Assembly (NCBI GenBank): GCA_001914785.1
Contig: MNDE01000090.1
Coordinates: 1-35,036 of the forward strand
Direction: 5' to 3'
Length of the DNA: 35,036 nt
From: Acidobacteria bacterium 13_2_20CM_57_17
GTDB taxonomy: Bacteria > Acidobacteriota > Terriglobia > Acidiferrales > UBA7541
Position 1 is the stretch's first letter. Each line of letters opens with the position of its first letter. The notes below the pieces were generated by a model. It ran no database searches, had not been told where the DNA came from, and saw nothing but the letters and a program-made list of their open reading frames with translations. Shown here piece by piece: positions 33,270 through 35,036 of this stretch. A program made the translations under genes and the position numbers.

Positions 33270-34061
33270 CTAGGACTTCGCCGCGGGAACGGGAACCGGG
33301 GCCGGGACCGCGGCGGTAAATTCGTCCTGCTCGGGGAGCAGGGACTTCACGATGTCTTCCAGTTCGTGCGCGCTCTTCACGTGCTCGGGATAATTGTGTG
33401 CGGTAATGTCGAAGGACACGCTGTGTTTGGCGCGGACGGTTTGCAATTCTTCCTGCAAGCGAACCGCGACGCGCTTGGCATTCAGGACGTCGGTCTCAGG
33501 CAACACTAGGGCGAAGGTATCCGTCGCAAGGCGATAGATGGAATCGGTGGGCCGCAGTTTGCGGGACATGGCTTTCGCGGCATCGCTCCAGGCTTCCGAG
33601 GTGGCGTCTCTTTCTTTTGCTTCTTTTGCGGAAGCGCCGGCGGGCTTGGCTTTCACGAGCAAGATGGAGAGCGTCTTTTGCATGGTCATAGCCCTCCGGT
33701 ATTCCATGGTGAGGCGATCCCAGAAATGGTTTTGGTCGGGCATGGTCTGGAGCAGGTCGACGCTGGCTTGATGCTGGAGGGTGACGTTGCGCTCCAGTTC
33801 CGCGAGGAGTTGCTGCTTGAGCTGGCGTACGGTGCGCTGCCGTTCGAGCAAGTAGCTGACGAAGAGCAGGGTCAGCGCGCAAAAGCCGAAGAAGGACGCA
33901 CGGAGCGTCCACTTATTGCCAATGGGATGGAGGAACACCAGCGGGTACATGAACATGGCCAGTCCGGCGGCCTGAATGAGAACGAAAGCAGCGGCGAGAA
34001 TGGTGAGCTGGAGCTCACGGCGTTCGAGACGATCGAGTTCTGTGCGGTTCAAAGTACCCAT
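33270..34061 (-). CDS. Membrane protein with degenerate GGDEF-like domain
   Basis: The product has 263 residues. Two membrane helices (about 20-43 and 53-72) are followed by a coiled-coil-like linker (about 74-100). A domain with GGDEF-family secondary-structure order comes next (about 103-215; LLQTMPDQNHFWDRLTMEYR, TLSILLVKAKP, DSIYRLATDTFALVLPETD, AKRVAVRLQEELQTV). At the active-site turn ATDTF (179-183) replaces GG[DE]EF, so it cannot make cyclic di-GMP. It may bind a nucleotide or act as a sensor scaffold (inference). A Pro/Ala/Val tail ends it. Two palindromes and the second promoter-bearing element lie upstream. Confidence 0.7.
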   Translation of the reverse strand: MGTLNRTELDRLERRELQLTILAAAFVLIQAAGLAMFMYPLVFLHPIGNKWTLRASFFGFCALTLLFVSYLLERQRTVRQLKQQLLAELERNVTLQHQASVDLLQTMPDQNHFWDRLTMEYRRAMTMQKTLSILLVKAKPAGASAKEAKERDATSEAWSDAAKAMSRKLRPTDSIYRLATDTFALVLPETDVLNAKRVAVRLQEELQTVRAKHSVSFDITAHNYPEHVKSAHELEDIVKSLLPEQDEFTAAVPAPVPVPAAKS

Positions 34062-34089
34062 ATTTAGGTTTCAATAGCGACCAGACTGC

Positions 34090-34136
34090 GCGCCCGTAAG
34101 TACGGACTTTTTTCGCTTGCGCCCGTAAGTACGGGC
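34090..34136. repeat. Paired palindromic direct repeats upstream of the GGDEF-like gene
   Basis: GCGCCCGTAAGTACGG occurs twice (34090-34105 and 34119-34134), 29 bp apart. The core of the second, GCCCGTA-AG-TACGGGC (34121-34136), is a perfect inverted repeat; the first differs at one arm base. They lie 29-75 bp before the gene start. Options are an operator pair, a hairpin pair in the leader, or a REP-like element. Confidence 0.65.
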
Positions 34137-34380
34137 GACTCCATGGTCAGGCTCGGAGGCGTTTTCTTCAATGGGCGCGAAGTACCGTGTAGCGGAAATG
34201 CTACTGGCCTTTTGTTGAAAGAGGCGAAGAGAGTGCACCGTGACCCGTTTTCTGTGGCCCGTGGAAGAAAGGTCTGAAGAGACGCCCGGGCCCGGTCGAA
34301 CGCTCCGGCCAACAAAGGAACTGACTTGTGTTCCGTGATCCGTGGAGAAGCGTCCTGCGGATGGCTGGTTAACCATAACC

Positions 34381-34430
34381 GGGAGCCCTCCCCCCCATTT
34401 TTCTGTAAATGTTGCATCTAAAGGATTTAG
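34381..34430 (-). repeat. About 50-bp repeat unit (copy in element B, distal)
   Basis: On the minus strand it reads CTAAATCC, GATGCAAC, TTTACAG, then a G run (ATGGGGGGGAGGGCTCCC). It aligns with 34520-34572 and 15208-15260. Confidence 0.65.
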
Positions 34431-34519
34431 CTTTCCTGTAAGTCTTTTGTTTGCAACACTTGCGGGGTGGCGCGCAGGTGTTGCAGCGAAAGGAGTTAGG
34501 GAATGGCCTGCTTGACATT

Positions 34520-34572
34520 GGCAGCCCCTCCCCCGCCATCCTTTTGTAAAGGATTGCAGCGTATGGGTTTAG
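34520..34572 (-). repeat. About 52-bp repeat unit (copy in element B, proximal)
   Basis: On the minus strand it reads CTAAACCC, GCTGCAATCC, TTTACAAAAGG, then GGCGGGGGAGGGGCTGCC. It lies 90 bp from the distal copy in the same element. Confidence 0.65.
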
Positions 34573-34694
34573 GGTGTGGGGGTCGGCAAAAAGATTGAGA
34601 GGAAAGGGCTTAGGGGATGGGGCCAGAGGAATTGGGCGTAGGCTAAGAAAAAAGACAGGCGGCCGGCGAGCGTGGGATGCGAGATACACAAGGA

Positions 34695-34724
34695 AATGTA
34701 GCACGAAAGTCATGAAAGTGTCAA
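34695..34724 (-). promoter_or_regulatory. Sigma70-type promoter within element B
   Basis: On the minus strand TTGACA (34719-34724, perfect -35) and TACATT (34695-34700) are 18 bp apart, as in the promoter at 15380-15409. Confidence 0.6.
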
Positions 34725-35036
34725 GTTATTTGTTGTACATCATTCGAATGGAGCGGGAAGGCGTTGAGGATGCGGGGGTTAAAGGATCGAAGACTGAAAT
34801 GGGATGGGGATGCGGGACGAGCTAGAAAAAGCGGAGTCAAAAAGCCCACACGTAAACTCGACGTGTTGAGCACAAGAATTAGCGGCAAGTGGAAGAAGGT
34901 GCGGCTACTTACGAGGATGGAAGTGGGTGCGGCGGGTGAAGCTGCAGGGGGTCGGTAGGTGGTCCGTAGTTGGAAACGTCAAACCCCGCACGCTTCAAAA
35001 CGAAGCTGTGAGGAAACCCATTGCGCTCTCAGCAAA
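34725..35036. other. Noncoding right end, no gene supported
   Basis: Short open frames on the plus strand (for example 34764-34958) are Lys/Arg/Gly-rich, have no ribosome-binding site and no conserved-looking motif. Neither strand carries a frame open to the window edge that I would defend as a gene. Confidence 0.45.

Larger units (their letters stand above)
34381..34724 (-). repeat. Promoter-bearing dispersed element, copy B
   Basis: This block matches the element at 15061-15421 in the same orientation and order. The best shared block is GTGGGGGTCGGCAAAA (34576-34591) followed by TGAGAGGAAAGG. It also contains two copies of a ~52-bp unit and further AAAGGANTTAG texts (about 34420 and 34490). 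On the minus strand transcription would run toward the GGDEF-like gene, whose start is about 630 nt beyond the -10. No long conserved open frame is seen. It is noncoding by appearance. Confidence 0.65.

Noticed and set aside
34764..34958. Small plus-strand open frame at the right end
   Set aside because: Basic low-complexity translation, no ribosome-binding site.

Overview
The window reads as chromosomal DNA of an Acidobacteriota bacterium. This is an inference from gene content, not a database match. The main pointers are an Oar-like TonB-dependent receptor with an N-terminal carboxypeptidase-regulatory domain, a helix-turn-helix/one-membrane-helix/TPR regulator, a HAF-repeat secreted protein, a YncE-propeller/phosphoesterase fusion, a secreted YdjC-type deacetylase, a GH3 enzyme, and intergenic repeats with the recurring text AAAGGANTTAG. 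No rRNA, tRNA, CRISPR array, transposase or phage gene was seen. Most genes lie on the minus strand in short groups.

Layout. 0-3 kb: the N-terminal 546 codons of a TonB-dependent receptor (running off the left edge) are divergent from a LacI-family regulator, with a 14-bp palindrome between them. 3-8 kb: an EF-G-like GTPase (EF-G2 type), a membrane-anchored coiled-coil protein with a strong terminator, and a secreted trypsin-like protease flanked by PEGA domains. 8-15 kb: a 64-aa Cys-rich protein, an outer-membrane barrel-like protein, a LolA-like protein, the propeller/phosphoesterase, and an esterase-cupin pair. 15-21.6 kb: two large secreted proteins (multi-domain propeller-like and HAF repeat), divergent from the HTH-TM-TPR regulator. 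21.9-25.5 kb: isoaspartyl peptidase, a small membrane protein, greA with a promoter and attenuator-like leader, a membrane-anchored Ig-like protein and a secreted YdjC-type deacetylase. 25.5-31.6 kb: GH3 beta-glycosidase, an isoprenylcysteine methyltransferase-like protein, and KorB and KorA of a 2-oxoacid:ferredoxin oxidoreductase. 31.9-34.1 kb: a Cys/Met-metabolism PLP enzyme and a membrane protein with a degenerate GGDEF-like domain. 34.1-35.0 kb: noncoding DNA rich in repeats.

Functionally the window mixes housekeeping genes (greA, EF-G-like, korAB, PLP enzyme) with genes for carbohydrate and polymer use at the cell surface (TonB receptor/LacI, esterase, GH3, YdjC) and large secreted proteins. 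No defence system or biosynthetic cluster is visible.

The most unusual structure is noncoding. Two related elements of about 350 bp, at 15.06-15.42 kb and 34.38-34.72 kb, have the same orientation. Each starts with a TTGACA-N18-(TAACAT/TACATT) promoter-like site, continues with conserved pyrimidine-rich blocks in the same order, and points into the 5' side of a minus-strand gene (the esterase and the degenerate GGDEF protein). They could be a family of long RNA leaders, independent noncoding RNAs or a dispersed repeat with its own promoter. This is the best candidate here for something undescribed.
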